A DNA stretch of 64,000 nt, taken from contig OZ024875.1 in the NCBI GenBank assembly GCA_964017185.1, positions 63,607,043-63,671,042 of the forward strand, read 5' to 3'. Shown here one piece after another: positions 46,541 to 57,336 of this stretch. Numbering within the stretch: position 1 is the stretch's first letter; the number at the start of each line of letters is the position of its first letter. Source of the stretch: Rugalucina vietnamica (lineage: Eukaryota; Mollusca; Bivalvia; Lucinida; Lucinidae). The position numbers and the translations under genes are program-made. A model generated the notes under the pieces. That model ran no database searches and was not told the origin of the DNA. It saw nothing but the letters and a program-made list of their open reading frames with translations.

Positions 46541-47775
46541 AGATAATTTACACAAGTTGTCATAAGGTGAAAGACCTAGGCATAAGCTTTAACATGATAC
46601 CATGTTTAGTGAGCTAGTATAATTAGTAACTAAGATCTGTCTGATTTTGTAGGAATACCCCCATATTCAAAACTCATATTTGTGGTTGCCCATCTGGCAC
46701 AACTGCATGTCTTGCCTGGGTTGTAGTTTGGAATCTACATGATCAAACCCCATATTTTGGAGTTATTTTGCTGTACAGTACAGTCCAGGGGGATTTTCAC
46801 CAGCCCGCCCACCCCCGCGGACGATTTCTCAGAGCCCCCCGCAATCCCGCTCACCTGTCCGCTTATAATCCCACCGCGGAATATTTTAATCCCGCCGCGG
46901 ATTGCGGCGGATCCTCCCGTTACCTGTATAATTCCACCGCGGGTTTGCGGAGGATTTCCAATGAAAAGTTATGACGTCATAATGATTGACAGGTACAGTT
47001 ATGCTAAGACGAAAGGTAACACCAAGTGCACTTGTAGTGCTCTACATTTAGACTTCATCTAGACTTCAAAGTTCACTACCAGTGAACGACAAAGTGCACT
47101 ATAGTGCACAAGGTAGTTATCATGTAGTGAACTAGACAATACCTAGTCTTCTCAATGTTATTACCTGGACATTGAATGTTTATTAGCGGTAGACCGACGA
47201 AAAATATAATTAAAAGGGGAATTGTCTGTATATTCATTTGTTCATTCATCATAAATTTTTTCTCTCTCCTTTCTTTCTTGCTTTCAGTCATGCTGTCATT
47301 CAAATGAAGATACAAATTTGACAGTCAATAGCAAAATTGAAACATTCATTTATTCATTCGTTCATTCTTGCTTTCTTATTCATCCATTTGTTTGTTCTTT
47401 CTATGTACATTCAATGTTCAAATCAAAATATATAGCATCTTTGCCTCTCTTTTTCTTTAGTTATTGTTTCCGCAAAATATGTGAAGTTGGGCTTTGATGT
47501 GAAAAATTTTGTTTTCCATTCTAATATACATGATTGCAAGTGAAGAAACTTTAATTGCTTGTCGTGTCCAATAATAACTCATTGCTGACCACACATTTGC
47601 CACCTGTTAATTTAACAGGTAATACTTATAAGGACATGCCAATTTATGGCTTCTCTGTCAATAAGCTATATAATGCACTTAATATTTTAGCATGATTTAA
47701 ATATTGATTTCTAGAATCAAAACCAGTTCGTTTAACATTTCTCACCATGGAGCACTCTGTCAAAAGACTTAACGC

Positions 47776-47906
47776 ACAAATTGTGGGTACACGCGAGAAC
47801 CGTCTCGCCGAGGCGGTTCTAAAGAGTACAAACAATCTGTTTTGGAGAAAAAAATATGTAAACCCCTGTATACCCAAGTTTTGCTATAAAAGTGGGGTAT
47901 ACGGGC
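47776..47906 (-). mobile_element. MITE-B, half copy
   Basis: Begins at the palindrome (agaaccgtctcgccgaggcg) and runs to ataaaagtggggtatacggg. Confidence 0.7.
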
Positions 47907-48067
47907 CAAACATTTAATGTTTATTTTTTCCTGGTGCAAGTATACATTTTCGACACAAACATGGTAATACAGACACAAGCCTTAAAAGATATAAAACTGC
48001 GTAAATTGGTTAAACAAAATGTTTGCAATGTCGGAATTCGTCCCAAAATTTATGAAAAATTAAAATT

Positions 48068-48282
48068 TGAGCCGCCACATCAGAAAACTAACAATCTGCA
48101 TAAGCGAAAACAAAGGCGCAGATCAGCGCAGGTGTTCAGTGCCTTTTTGTTTTCGCTACATGGATAGTACAAAAATTCGACTATTCATGCGTCTAGCCTG
48201 TTTCTGTGACTGTACAGGTTGATTTTTGTCGGACCGGTTCGGATACTTATATTGTTTGTTGGTTTTCTCATGTGCAGGCTCA
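48068..48282 (-). mobile_element. MITE-A copy
   Basis: Both termini are present (tgagccgccacatcag, gtgcaggctca). Part of the palindrome is lost (cagatcagcgcaggtgttca). Flanks are TT/TT. Confidence 0.8.
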
Positions 48283-48504
48283 TTTCTTTTCTATTCTATT
48301 CGTTTTATGCTTCAACTATTTCATCAACAATGTGATTTACAGGGGATTAGCAACTTAATGTACCTGAGCAATAAAACTTATCAATGAATGGTGTCATTAT
48401 AACAGGTAATACCCCTGCCTAAGGTGTCAAACGTGTGCCTCTAAACAATATTTTACTGGACATGACTTGGCAAAAGATCTACACCACTAGGATTTCTACA
48501 CAAA

Positions 48505-48690
48505 TGCAAACCGAGCTGTGCATGCACAGACGATGACTGGAGGCTGGAAATTTTAGATTTAGAAAATAGAGAAATTGTACTATCCGTGTAACGAAAACAA
48601 GGACGATGATCGGCTTCGCAGTTACTGCGAACTGATCTGCGCCTTTGGTTTCGCATATGCAGATTGTTTGTTTTCTCATGTTGCGGCTCA
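48505..48690 (+). mobile_element. MITE-A copy, 5' truncated
   Basis: Begins at ccgagctgtgcatgcac, with a complete 3' half including ttgcggctca. Confidence 0.75.
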
Positions 48691-49039
48691 TATTACTTTC
48701 TAAAATCTGAATACGGATTATGTGCTGTGATTGTCCCAGCATAAGATGGCTGAAGAATTTGACTTCCAGAGTGGCGATATGCTGGGCCGCCAAATTGGAT
48801 CAGACTGTGCGCCTAAATCATAGTTAATAAATTAGTGTAGGGTAGAGGAGCAGAGAGAAAGAGAGAGAGAGACAGTGTAACCATATACTCTGTTGTCTAG
48901 CCGTCATGTTTCAGATTCAACGATGATGCATATTTTTCACATATGCAAATAAAATGTGTCTTTGTATGTTTCCTTTTGATTGTAAATGGTGCTTTAAGAA
49001 GTGTTGTAAAATCTTTTTTTTTTTATTTTCATTTGCCTT

Positions 49040-49275
49040 CGAGCCACATCATCAGAAAACCAACAATGTGGTTTCAGAATAGATTCGACACAAACCGAGC
49101 TGTACAGTCACAGAAGCAGGCTAGAGACTGGAAATTTCGGATTTAGAAAGTAGAGGAATTGTACTTTCTGTTAAGCGAAAACAAAGGGATTGTTCAGCTT
49201 TGCAGTAACTGCGAAGTTGATCTGCGCTTTTGTTTTTGCATATGAACAGTTTTGGTTTTCTCATGACACGGCTCA
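49040..49275 (+). mobile_element. MITE-A copy, full length
   Basis: First base changed (cgagccacatcatcag); right end gacacggctca. The palindrome is moderately diverged. Confidence 0.8.
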
Positions 49276-49374
49276 TATCAGTAGCTTCAGATAACAATTA
49301 AATCATTAAAATCATCGGTTTATAAAAATTGTAAACCAGTATGAAGTATACTTTGTGTAAGAAAATGTTTCCAT

Positions 49375-49399
49375 AAAAAAAAAAAAAAAAAAAAAAAAA
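49375..49399. repeat. Poly-A tract
   Basis: About 24 adenines. Confidence 0.9.
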
Positions 49400-49458
49400 G
49401 ATTCAACGTAAGCTTTTACCTATGTTAACCTTGTATCTATATTGTCACATGAAAATAA

Positions 49459-49461
<3 letters not shown>

Positions 49462-49512
<51 letters not shown>
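49462..49512. repeat. (TC)n microsatellite
   Basis: About 25 tc units. Confidence 0.95.
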
Positions 49513-49517
<5 letters not shown>

Positions 49518-49978
49518 GCCTTTAGGTGTATGTGCGTCGTATACCATATCTTATATTTTTCACTGAAGTGATTCTTCTACAACCATGCAGAATCTGGGAT
49601 TTACATGACAGAAATACATTTACACTTTATGATCGTAAAACATGTATTTTTGATTAAGATACATGAAACAAAAATAATAATCGAATTAGATTTAAACTCG
49701 GGTCTAAGTACAAGTATGCATTACAATATATTGGAAACAAGCCCCGCCCACTTTCCTTATCCATCCTCATTCCACCGCGGGTCCGCGGTGGAAAGTTAGA
49801 GACAAAAAATACAGGTAAGCGCGGACGATAAAATTTCTACTTCTTTACCCCGCCGCGGAAACTCCGCAATCCCGCCGACTAGGGCGTTTCCGCGGTGGAT
49901 ATTAAAATTTTAATCCTTTTTCTTACAGCCCCCTCTCCGCGGGGGTGGGCGGGCTGGTGAAAATCCCCCTGGACTGTA

Positions 49979-51560
49979 CTGCAGTAATAGATTGATCATT
50001 GCTTGTGTAGTATCCAGAACTTGTACTTTACCTTGTGCCTGATAGCAAAGTGGGTGAGCCTAAATGGGCTGGAAATACATGTACATTATACAATACAATA
50101 CAGGTTGCTATGGAAATCATGTTTTTCTTCATAACACAAATAAGTGTGTCTTAGAAAAAAATCCCATTGTATTTCGGGGATCCAAATCAACAATTTATGA
50201 CCCATCAGAAAATGTCTTCAGGGTGCTGGGTATAATTAACTGACACCAGGCCTTATAATGATGACTTCTTACTTTGAGTGAAAAGCAAGTATTCTATAGA
50301 GCAAGTTTTTAAGAATTAGGTATGAGCCCAGCCTGAGATAAAGATAAAAGAAGAAATGACATATGCGTAGCAAAATGCAGGAATTTAATTATACGTTAAG
50401 CCCGAATTCGAGAAGAAAAAAAATAGGATCCGGCGAAAGGCGCTCTGATATGCAGATTGCATTTTGACTTTGATGCTGTTGAAAAACATCCCATTGGTGC
50501 ATTTTCGTTCAATGTGAAAACTGCGAGACCGCGCTTGAAAACAGACACCATAGCATCTATTGAAAAGAAATCGTTGCTCAGCACGGGCAAGTATACATAT
50601 AAAACTAGAGTATTATCTTTTCAACATTTTGAGTATGACTATATCATGATGAGAGCTAACATTGCAAGAAAAGTGTGGTTGCATGTTGGCCTAGAGTGTA
50701 TTATTATTTTTCATTATGTATTTATTTCAATTACTTTTCCGAATACAATCTTCAATAAAGTTACATTAAACTGTGTCAGGTATTTGTCATTAATGCGGCA
50801 CGTGCCTGCAACGTGACATAAGTGCGTCTTTAACGGCTCGAAGATCAAACAAGTCGCCGAATCAACAGGTATTGCACGGTGCAATACAGGTAGCTGGTGA
50901 TAAAAGTGTCATTTTTTCTTTTGAAATTTCGGCGGCGACTTCTTAGAATATACATGAATGCAAGTACGAAAGATAGAGGAGGAAAAAAAAAGAAGAATAT
51001 TCAAATTCATGCCTGACTGATTCCATTTAATTCACATAATCCGTTCCTCCACTGCCCTTTTGTAGAGAAAAGTATAAAATATGACCAACAAAACGAAGGG
51101 GAAAAAAGAAGATAGAAAAAAGCGAAAATGGTTGTTGAACCAAACGTATCTCTCCAACGTGTGCAATTGAATTATATTCGGATATTGGCGGTATTCTTCA
51201 TTGAACGTGATAGATAGATGTGGCTAGAATTGATATAGGGCAATCTCATTACGCTCATTTACGTCGAGGGACATCAAAATCGTTGTTGTCAGGTCTAAAG
51301 CTTAAAAAAAGATGCTTTAATTTGAATTGAAGCTTTCACCTTGTTCAATAATTATCGTTATTTTTACGGTGTTAAGTATGATTAGAGATACGGCGAGATA
51401 AATCAGTTTGCGTTTTCTTTAATCTAAAGATAATCCGTTAAGAATCGTTGTATGTGTCCAGTAGCGTAGAAAAAAAGCATAATTATGGGCGTAATTCGTA
51501 AGGAAAAAGAACAACAGGTTGTGCAAAATCGACTGATAATGGATAAACAACTAAAGAGAG
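49979..51560. other. No exon recognised (intron of C1q gene 2)
   Basis: A plus-strand frame at 50457-50816 is not supported by splice signals or a known family. No repeat was recognised. Confidence 0.4.

Positions 51561-51562
<2 letters not shown>

Positions 51563-51611
<49 letters not shown>
51563..51611. repeat. (CT)n microsatellite
   Basis: About 24 ct units; the antisense poly-Arg-Glu frame is spurious. Confidence 0.95.
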
Positions 51612-52235
51612 GTCTTTCTGACAAAGATGCCGGTGTTTAGTATCTATTTGTTGGAATTTTGAAGCTCTATTTAACAGAAATAAAATCTTTTACTATTATA
51701 TGAATTATGGCGAAGAAAATTTAAACGATTTATATTTGCTAATATACAAAAATTCGGACCACATACAGCGGCCGGTAAAATATTGATTTTTTCACCGATT
51801 TACCTGTCTACCTAAGCGACAGACACAGCGTAGGCAAATATCAATATTCAATAGCAGTTTCAGATCTCTTTATCTTTATCTCAGGCCCAGCTAAATATCA
51901 AAAAGATATTTCCACATTTCGTACATCTTAGTGATACTAATCTTCTATGAAAATATCTTTTTGGTATTTCGCTGGGCTCTATGTAAACTGCTCAGTTTAA
52001 ACTCTTCATTTTGGTCTAAAATGGCGATTTTCCTACTTTTGCCCATATTGGCGGCCATTTTGTGTTGCCATAGCAACCATCAAAGTCAAAATGATATTAG
52101 GTCAAAACACTTCAATCATTCATCTATTAAAACATGCAGGATAAAATGCTGGGCAGCAACTTTTATTTTTCCGCTTTAAGGTAGGCCAGAAAACCCTGTT
52201 AATGCACGTCCTTCTTTTATTTTTTTTCATGAACA

Positions 52236-52352
52236 TTACAAAAACTTGCCCATGCAATATCCAGAGATTTTTTTAGCTGTACAAATTGAAAATTTCACCA
52301 AAAAGGTTTGCTATTTTTCTTATTTTTGCTCAAAACATAGTTTGTCGGTACA
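52236..52352 (-). mobile_element. MITE-B fragment
   Basis: Left half only, from acaaaaacttgcccatgcaa to aaaacatagtttgtcggtac. Confidence 0.7.
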
Positions 52353-52835
52353 AGTTGGAAGAACATCAAGAAAGAGGCTTTCATTTAGGGCGAATGCATA
52401 AAAAATGTAAACATTGAATGATGAAACTTTGTCACTACACGAAGTTATGTTACGTCTACACTGAGCCACGTTCTCACCACGTCCTAATAATTCAAGAACG
52501 TACAGCGAGGACGGGGTCAAAGTGAAATAATTTCTTGTTTGTAAGTTCACACTACGTCCTCTCTACGTCCCCACCACGTCCGTACCACGTTCTTACTATG
52601 GCCTTTACGTTTCCACTAGGTTCTTACTAAGCGCTCATCAAGCTCATCCCGTTTATACTACGTCCTTACAATTTCCTCACGAAGACCAAGCAGTTCACGC
52701 CACGCGCGTACTACGTTTTCAGCACGTTCTAACTGTTTATGTATTACAATAATTGTGCTCAGTCGAAGAACGAGTACTGAAACTCCGTCCTCAACGCTGC
52801 TGATAATCTGTTGTAATGTCCATAGTGAAACCTTT

Positions 52836-52837
<2 letters not shown>

Positions 52838-52901
<64 letters not shown>
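52838..52901. repeat. (ATC)n microsatellite
   Basis: About 21 atc units inside element E3; reads as poly-Met on the minus strand. Confidence 0.95.
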
Positions 52902-52902
<1 letters not shown>

Positions 52903-53036
52903 ACAACATTTTCATAGCTCATAGCTAGGGGCGCACCCAGCAATATGTTATCCTATTCTGCGAATGCACCGGGTAAGTTTTGGTGTTATTGAAGGAGAGC
53001 GAATTGCAAGAGTACTTCTCGGTTCCTTTTTTTTTT

Positions 53037-53110
53037 CATTTCAACTCAACTCAATTTTATTTGCAAATCATATAACATTTAACATTTCAAAATGATTGAC
53101 GCGAAAGCTA
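53037..53110 (-). mobile_element. LINE 3' tail fragment
   Basis: On the minus strand: tttgcaaataaaattgagtt then gagttg, i.e. a polyadenylation-like signal followed by a short-unit tail. Very short insert within E3. Confidence 0.55.
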
Positions 53111-53817
53111 TTGCTTGAGGGGACGAGTCAATTAAAACGAAATTAATAAAACGGGAAGAACGTGATAAGAACCTGGCGTGAACGTGGTAAGAACCTACAG
53201 AGGACGTGTTGGGAACCGCAAGGACGTGATAAGAACACGGTGAAGTCTTCTAGGACGTGGTATGGACGTACCAGAAGCGTGGTAGGGTCTTATCGAGAAC
53301 CTGATGAACGCAGCGCGGACGTAGTGAAGACGTAGTGAGGTCATGATGGTCTGAAACAGGTTCGTATACCACGTCCATGAAGACCTTAATACGCTTGCAC
53401 TACGTTCTTACTACGTCCTACAAGTTCCTACTACGTCCTTACCACGTCCTTAATACGTTCTAATTCCACCCCGTCCTCGCCACGTTTCTTTTGTGCATGT
53501 TCAAAATTTGACCAAGACCTTCACGTCCATCAAGACCCCGCTACGTCCTTACTACGTTCCTCCCACGTCCTACAAGACCGTACCACGTTCTTACCGCGTC
53601 CTGAATTTTTTTAGGACGTAGTAAGGAGGTGGTGAGAACGTGGCCCAGTGTAGACGTAACATAACATGTACGGAAGTCGATAGGGGACATTTTGCATCGG
53701 CTTCCGTAAGAAGCACACTATAGTTGATGGTAACAAAACCATATTTGCATTTTTGTCGATTTTCATGATTTTTGAAAATTATGCTTAATTTTTGGCGAAA
53801 AGTATATAAATGTGCAC

Positions 53818-53918
53818 CTTCAAATGCTTTAATAGCATGATCGAGTTTTCCCAGAACTTCTTTTATCTGGATGTCATTTTTCACCGCCTTTTCTAACAAT
53901 TTCTCCTCATAATCAAAT
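53818..53918 (-). CDS. C1q-domain gene 2, exon 2
   Basis: 101-bp exon: one base completing Arg, 33 codons (FDYEEKLLEKAVKNDIQIKE at the start), one base left over. The acceptor is cttttgctttcag and the donor gtgcac, which is weaker than the others. A segment of this kind (FxYEEKLLEK) commonly precedes the coiled coil in bivalve C1q proteins, from memory of the family. It joins exon 1 and exon 3 in frame. Confidence 0.7.
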
Positions 53919-54250
53919 CTGAAAGCAAAAGAAACAAAAACAACAAATGGTAATCATTACAAAAATAATTATAATAATCAGTTATAATAATAACTTTATT
54001 TCAAGAGGATAACATACTTGACCTACGTATGCCAGTCCAACATAATAATGTTCCTCTGTGTATATAATTTGATATGAATACATCGATATTTGAAAGTTTG
54101 ACTTTGCATCATAAATAATAACAGTAACTGAAAGAAACATTGTTTTCAAGCAGAACTTTGTTAATTTTATTTGATAGAGTTTCCTTAATTATAATGGATA
54201 CCACTTTACCACGTGATTTAACAACATGTATTCGGATGCATGTAATGTTT

Positions 54251-54277
54251 CTATTTATTTATTTATTTATTTATTTC
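54251..54277. repeat. (TTTA)n microsatellite
   Basis: Six to seven ttta units, starting about 17 nt into the first intron of C1q gene 2. Confidence 0.9.
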
Positions 54278-54299
54278 CGTTCTTTATCTAATTAAATAC

Positions 54300-54388
54300 C
54301 TTGAAAAACATCTCGGCTCACTGTCCAATCCTAAGCATGCTCCAAACAAACACAAGAGAGCGAAGAAACACAACACAGCTGCAGCCAT
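54300..54388 (-). CDS. C1q-domain gene 2, exon 1 (signal peptide)
   Basis: Starts MAAAVLCFFALLCLFGACLG, a classic signal peptide with cleavage expected near residue 20-21, then LDSEPRCFS and a phase-2 donor (tttttcaag then gtattt). The frame continues into exon 2 at Arg30. A near-consensus MITE-A begins 58 bp upstream of the ATG, so the promoter or 5' UTR probably includes it. The link to the C1q exons 10 kb away rests on matching phases at all three junctions and the family layout; transcript data would settle it. Confidence 0.7.
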
Positions 54389-54446
54389 TTTCCCACAAAC
54401 AACAATACTGCCAGCAAACGAAGAATCTCGCTTTGCTCTAGTAAAA

Positions 54447-54682
54447 TGAGCCGCCTCGTGGGAAAACCAACAATGTGGTTTCCGAACAGGTCCGACACAA
54501 ACCGACCTGTACAAGCACAGAAAAGAGCTAGAAGCTTGAAATTTCGGATTTGAGTAGAAGAGGAATTGTACTATCCGAGTAGCGAAAACAAAGGCGCTGA
54601 TCAGCTTCGCGGTTACCGCGAAGCTGATCTGCGTCTTTGTTTTCGCCTATGCAGATTGTTGGTTTTCTCATGAGGCGGCTCA
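54447..54682 (+). mobile_element. MITE-A copy upstream of C1q gene 2
   Basis: Near-consensus, complete palindrome, termini tgagccgcctcgtgggaa and catgaggcggctca. Flanks AA and TA do not match. Confidence 0.9.
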
Positions 54683-55433
54683 TATCAACGTCCTCTTCAG
54701 AAATTTTAAAGCGGCTGTTCTAGAATAAGTCCGCCTTACCATTATTTCAGAAACAGTTCTGTATCGGGGTCTACAATTATAAAGGACGCCTACGGATAAT
54801 ACGTTGTATCTCCCAAAATGACAAATATGTCATTTAACGAAGAAAATGTTACCCCCTTCCTGTTTTATGTATTCTGTCGCATTTTGAAATGGGGTTGATA
54901 TTTGCCAAAGTTGACATACTTACGAGTACTTCAGAACTTCTGTTCTGAACACATCATGGCAATACAAGTTAAATAAAAGATTTTAAGCAAAAATATACAT
55001 ATGGCCGCTCGTCTTACCGTTTCCTCCTGACCTACAATGCCTTTTTGATAAGTTGTAAAGATGTGACGACCACATTTACAGACAAATGGCATACTGGCGC
55101 ATGTGGGAGGGGTTCGGTGACTAGGTATGTGATTGAAGACTATGCTAAGTTGCCTTTCGAAATAAACTTCAAAATGCACGATTATAAACCATTTTTAAAT
55201 CAAAATTTGTGAAAGTTGTTTAGAATTCACGTGACCAACTATATGACCAACGAACCCATCATATGCTTCAGCCCCATTATAGAATTCATCACCGAAACTC
55301 CAAGTTTTAGGGGGCAACATATGCCTTATCCGTAGATGTTTTGTGTCAAAAATGTGAATTTGGGATTTCTGAAACAGTTTCGTTTCTTCCCACGGCACCA
55401 CACTTGACTTGCTTAACCTCGGACCTTATAAAA

Positions 55434-55669
55434 ATTACGAACACTTACCCATGCAATATACAGAGATATTTTCAGCTGAAAAAAAAAATGCAATTTTCTT
55501 AAGAAAAAACTTTGAACTCAGCGAGGCGGTTCTAACGAGTACCCACATTCTATGTTTTGGATCAAAAATAAGAAAAATAGGTATTTTTATATACCCCTGC
55601 AAACCCCATTTTTCTATATAAAAGTGGGGTTTAATGGGGTATATATTTCACGGACATGTCTTCCTGATG
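55434..55669 (-). mobile_element. MITE-B copy
   Basis: From acttacccatgcaatataca to cacggacatgtcttcc; one palindrome arm is missing (aactcagcgaggcggttc). Confidence 0.8.
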
Positions 55670-56596
55670 TGAGAAGCATCTGAGGCATTACCCTGGGAAT
55701 CAGGATGTAAATTTATGAGAAAATGTTTGTCTAGACATACAGCGCAAGAACTCAGATTTTCTCACGCTAGGAACTTTCACTGAGCCGCGTGCCACTGAGC
55801 TTTCATAATTGTTTAAATATTTTCCAAAACATGTATCCAAAATATTATGTTTTGCCAAAATCTTCAACTGATAAATTTTCCTTGTTAAAAGGAACGCTTG
55901 GCTAGTCTGTATATATCATTATTTGTCCGTCTGTTGTGGTTTTTCGTAGGTTTTCGGAGTTTTTCGGTAACTCGATGGATCGCATCGGTCATGAACACTT
56001 CCGCGCTACGGTGGATTTCAAGCTTTCGTACTTGGTCGGACCTAGGACAAAGTTCCGGGTTTTAGCATTATCAGTCCAGAACGCCAACTAAATGTTTAAC
56101 GTTAGATCCAAGTACGTCATTCTTCCCACAAGTCCTAATAAAAACGGCGGAGAGCAAGTCTGGTTTCCGTCTTCAATTGCTTTATTATGCAAGAAGTGTA
56201 GCAAAACATTGCGACTGGAACCAGGCCCCTGGATGTCAAAGGGAAACCCCACAGATTGAAGGAAAAGCCCCACAGATTGAGGAGAAATCCTCATTCCGTT
56301 TCAATTGCGTGACGCTGTCGCGCCAAGCAAAAAGTATAGATTGCATATATAACAACAACAACAAAAAAAAATTCTCTTTATTGCATGGGCGTTAATGTTA
56401 AGACAACAACAACACCGTTTAATTTCACTATCTTATAAAACAATTTATTTCTCTGGTTATGACTGATCAAATCAAAGTTTACAAAAGGTCGGTCCATTCT
56501 TTCCAATGGAGGGTCTAACACAAACATATAATATATATGCAAGTGGAGTCCTACCTTCATGCTGAACAGCTGGGTGGGGCAATACAATAGATAAGG
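55670..56596. other. No gene seen
   Basis: Unique sequence with a short tandem phrase at 56242-56284 (ccccacagattgaagg, ccccacagattgagg). Nothing else was recognised. Confidence 0.4.
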
Positions 56597-56850
56597 GCCC
56601 AGGTGTTCAAAACTAACGGCATCGTTATTAGGTAACGATTCGTTAAAATTTCAAACATGAATATAACAAATACACTGTTATTTTTTGTTGATAAAATGTG
56701 AGAATCCTTTGCAATGCAAAGGATTCTCACATTTTCCAACAAAAAATAAGAGGGTATTTGATTTTGAAGCCGATATATAGTTAACATATTGGACATATTG
56801 AGGGCTTACCAACAAAAGCTAACCGTTGAAGTTTTGAACAACTGACCCAA
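56597..56850. mobile_element. MITE with a perfect internal hairpin
   Basis: Ends gttcaaaactaacgg and ccgttgaagttttgaac are imperfect complements. Inside, aatgtgagaatcctttgca (56695-56713) and its exact complement are separated by one base, with further outer pairing ttattttttgttg / caacaaaaaataa. Confidence 0.65.
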
Positions 56851-57069
56851 GCTTTTTGTCATCATAACAAACACACAAATCAACGAACTTATTACAATGT
56901 GTCAGGATTTTATAGGATTTGATGCATGTTTGCTAAGTATTATCAAGCATACGTTGGAATGTGTTTAATACATGTACGCTACATGCTAACTGTGAAGCTG
57001 TCCTCTTTATCTGTCTTCCATTCTTTCTCTTTCTCTCTTTTACACGTATTTTCTTATTTCTATGATCAC

Positions 57070-57336
57070 GAAAACATGTCCGTGTAATGTATACCCCCTC
57101 GAACCCCACTTTTATATAGCAAAACTGGGGTATACAGGGGTATACCTATTTTTTTTATTTTTGCTCCAAAACATAGATTGTGGGTACTCGTTAGAACCGC
57201 CTCGTCGAGGCGGTTCTAACGTGTACCCACAATCTATGTTTTGAGCAAAAATAAGAAACGTATCAATTTTTTTCCGTTGAAAATTTTCAATTTTTAAAGC
57301 TAAAAAAATCTCTGTTTATTGTATGGGCAAGTTTTC
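57070..57336 (+). mobile_element. MITE-B, full-length reference copy
   Basis: About 267 bp. Imperfect inverted ends: gaaaacatgtccgtgtaatg at the left, gaaaacttgcccatgcaat-type at the right. The central palindrome gttagaaccgcctcg / cgaggcggttctaac is flanked outward by aacatagattgtgggtac on both sides. The left part holds cccacttttatatagcaaaa. It has no coding frame and is non-autonomous by structure. Confidence 0.85.

Larger units (their letters stand above)
46781..49976. mobile_element. TIR element E4, 3.2 kb, with CCGCGG word arrays
   Basis: The 41-bp ends (cagtccagggggattttcac and on) at 46781-46821 and 49936-49976 are exact complements, with TA outside both. Subterminal arrays at about 46822-46960 and 49750-49935 consist of variants of ccaccgcggg, ccgccgcgga and tccgcggtgg. 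The interior has no transposase frame and carries one MITE-B and three MITE-A insertions plus a (TC)n tract. Confidence 0.85.
52444..53665. mobile_element. TIR element E3 with CACGTCC word array
   Basis: The first 20 bases (gttatgttacgtctacactg) match the complement of the last 20 exactly, and similarity runs to about 42 bp. The interior consists of ttcttactacgtcct- and gaacgtggtaagaac-type words in both orientations. It carries an (ATC)n tract and a LINE 3' tail inserted inside. No coding frame. Confidence 0.85.

Noticed and set aside
50396-50816. Gene in the 50-kb region on either strand
   Set aside because: Overlapping frames on both strands, without splice sites or family motifs.
52658-52915. 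Minus-strand frame beginning with poly-Met
   Set aside because: (ATC)n microsatellite read in one frame, within element E3.
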